Below, piece after piece: positions 5,091 to 6,181 of a DNA stretch of 6,181 nucleotides. The stretch's first letter is position 1, and every line of letters begins with the position of its first letter. The translations under genes and the position numbers were made by a program. The stretch comes from Zavarzinia sp. (GTDB taxonomy: Bacteria > Pseudomonadota > Alphaproteobacteria > Zavarziniales > Zavarziniaceae), in contig JAQVKV010000158.1 in assembly GCA_028694545.1 (NCBI GenBank), forward strand, positions 1-6,181. Direction: 5' to 3'. The notes beneath the pieces are model-generated. The model had not been told where the DNA came from. It did not search any database and was given only the letters and a program-made list of their open reading frames with translations.

Positions 5091-5987
5091 ATGCGACAGC
5101 TTTCCCCCGCCGGCCAGCAGGCCGTCAACGACATCGCGCAACGCCACGGCTTTGGCGCGGATGCCGTCGCTTCCATGCTCGATGCCGTGATCAGCGGCAA
5201 CGGCACCATGGCCCAGTTCGAGCATCCGGAGTTCGGCGGGTCGGGGCAATGGATGCAGGGCGGCATGATCATGCTGTCCGACATGTTCAACAATTACCTG
5301 AAGGGGCGGATCGACAGCCTCTGTAACGAGCTGTCGAATCTCGTCGCCAGCCAGCCCGGCCTGATCCAGACCGGCAGCTTCCAGTCCCAGAGCCAGAGCG
5401 GATCGGGCCCCGGCAGCTTCCAGCAGCAGGGCAGCGGCGGCATGATCGGCAATTTCGGGGCCAGCAGCCTGTTCGTGCCGCCCGAGCCCGGGCAGGGCGC
5501 CTTCTGGTGGCCGGCCGAGCTTGGCCAGCCCAGCAGCACCGGCGCGCAGAACAATGTCCGATACGCTTGGTTTTCCGGGCCGCGCCGCCTTGCGATCGAC
5601 GTCAATGGCAAGGTCACGGTCTATGACACGCTGGACCATAATATCGGTGGCTTTTCTCAGCAGCAGTCCTATGGCGGCACGCTGAGCTTCACCAGCCAAT
5701 ATGGCCTGATCGACATCGCCGCCCTGCCGGTCGTCTCGATCGACGGTGTCGCGCCGCCTCCGCCCGCGGCGGCACCGGTGTTCGCGTCCGAACCTCTGCC
5801 GGTCCCGGGGCCAACGCCCGCGGCACCGGTGCTGCCGACGGCCCCCGTCTTCGAGGCCGCGCCGGCGCCCGCCTCCGAACAGGATATTTTCGCCATGATC
5901 GAGAAGCTGGCGGCCCTGAAGGCCAAGGGCATCCTCACCGACGAGGAGTTCGCGGCGAAGAAGGCGGAATTGCTGGCGCGGCTCTGA
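5091..5987 (+). CDS. SHOCT domain-containing protein of unknown function
   Basis: Predicted 298-residue cytoplasmic protein. The N-terminal module (1-90) has helical, HTH-like spacing (GQQAVNDIAQRHGFGADAV) and a highly conserved-looking stretch HPEFGGSGQWMQGGMIMLSD (45-64). A Gln/Ser/Gly linker (about 92-118) follows, then a beta-rich module (125-216; WWPAELGQPSS, RRLAIDVNGKVTVYDT, FTSQYGLIDIAALPVVS). A Pro/Ala linker (about 220-262) leads to a C-terminal SHOCT domain (264-298; DIFAMIEKLAALKAKGILTD, then EEF and AKKAELLARL). SHOCT domains are short helical hairpins thought to mediate oligomerisation. The ATG at 5091 is chosen over an in-frame ATG at 4995 because AGGA (5081-5084) lies 6 bases upstream and the extra 32 residues look non-coding. 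There is no signal peptide or membrane helix. The role is unknown. Confidence 0.85.
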   Translation: MRQLSPAGQQAVNDIAQRHGFGADAVASMLDAVISGNGTMAQFEHPEFGGSGQWMQGGMIMLSDMFNNYLKGRIDSLCNELSNLVASQPGLIQTGSFQSQSQSGSGPGSFQQQGSGGMIGNFGASSLFVPPEPGQGAFWWPAELGQPSSTGAQNNVRYAWFSGPRRLAIDVNGKVTVYDTLDHNIGGFSQQQSYGGTLSFTSQYGLIDIAALPVVSIDGVAPPPPAAAPVFASEPLPVPGPTPAAPVLPTAPVFEAAPAPASEQDIFAMIEKLAALKAKGILTDEEFAAKKAELLARL

Positions 5988-6002
5988 GTTCCCCGGGGCG
6001 AA

Positions 6003-6034
6003 TCGGCGATTGCCATTGCCATCGTCGGGCTTTT
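6003..6034 (+). terminator. Weak terminator-like hairpin after the SHOCT gene
   Basis: Bases 6003-6010 pair with 6021-6028 (8 bp, two of them G-U) around a 10-base loop. After two more bases a TTTT run follows (6031-6034). Its place 15 bases after the stop codon fits an intrinsic terminator, but the stem is modest. The loop lies within a tandem TTGCCA-TTGCCA (6010-6021), which could instead be a -35 region for rpmE; no good -10 follows. Confidence 0.35.
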
Positions 6035-6129
6035 CCGATAGGAACGCGGCTTCCCGACGTGAAGTCGATACGATTTACCCATGGCCGGCGGCCCGCGCGA
6101 AGTGGGCACCGTGGTCAAGGAGCAGGACG

Positions 6130-6181
6130 ATGAAGGAAGGCATTCACCCCGACTATCATGTCATCTCGGTGGAGATGACCG
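6130..6181 (+). CDS. rpmE: Ribosomal protein bL31 (3' end outside window)
   Basis: Only the first 17 codons are present, reading MKEGIHPDYHVISVEMT, a clear match to the start of bL31 of the large ribosomal subunit. The ATG at 6130 has a strong AAGGAG (6117-6122) 7 bases upstream. In E. coli bL31 the zinc-binding cysteines begin at position 16; here that position is Met, so this looks like the zinc-free (C-minus) form common in alphaproteobacteria. The leader of about 140 bases after the SHOCT gene has no promoter I would defend. Confidence 0.9.
   Translation, partial: MKEGIHPDYHVISVEMT

Noticed and set aside
5079..5699. 206-codon minus-strand frame opposite the SHOCT gene
   Set aside because: It is antisense to a protein with recognisable SHOCT and conserved N-terminal motifs, and has no domain of its own.
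6081..6181. Plus-strand frame starting at the ATG at 6081 and overlapping rpmE
   Set aside because: It is out of frame with rpmE, has no ribosome site and encodes low-complexity sequence.

Overview
The window is a compact, GC-rich piece of bacterial chromosome, very probably from an alphaproteobacterium. The evidence is the strong G/C bias at third codon positions, a DUF3297 gene, a bL31 start without the zinc cysteine, and a GAAA-loop palindromic repeat of a kind common in alphaproteobacterial intergenic DNA. The genus cannot be fixed from the sequence. I see no tRNA, rRNA, CRISPR, transposase or phage gene, and no intergenic gap longer than about 170 bases.

Left part (1-4244), acyl-CoA metabolism. 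A DmdC-type acyl-CoA dehydrogenase enters the window already in frame, so its start codon lies just upstream. It ends before a perfect 12-bp hairpin. A metallo-beta-lactamase-fold hydrolase follows with its own sigma70-like promoter, whose -35 box lies inside an 18-bp inverted repeat. Next come a perfect 22-bp palindrome, a MarR-family regulator, and a crotonase-fold enzyme overlapping the regulator by 4 bp (ATGA). The crotonase residues fit a delta3,delta2-enoyl-CoA isomerase (ECI2-like) better than a classical hydratase. The likely logic is that a small acyl-CoA-type ligand releases MarR from the palindrome and induces its own operon. The dehydrogenase and isomerase/hydratase would carry out beta-oxidation-like steps. 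The hydrolase may act on a thioester or another ester, but this is inference.

Middle (4245-4608). Two inverted copies of the palindromic repeat separate the convergent crotonase and DUF3297 genes. The DUF3297 gene has a good promoter on the minus strand.

Right part (4609-6181). A 63-residue low-complexity acidic protein with a strong ribosome binding site lies on the minus strand. It diverges from a 298-residue cytoplasmic protein ending in a SHOCT domain. After a weak terminator-like hairpin, the window ends inside rpmE (ribosomal protein bL31).

No wholly new system is evident. The most interesting items are the two unrelated operator-like palindromes in the acyl-CoA cluster, the isomerase-type active site of the crotonase, the small divergent gene with a possible coupled upstream mini-ORF, and the uncharacterised SHOCT protein.
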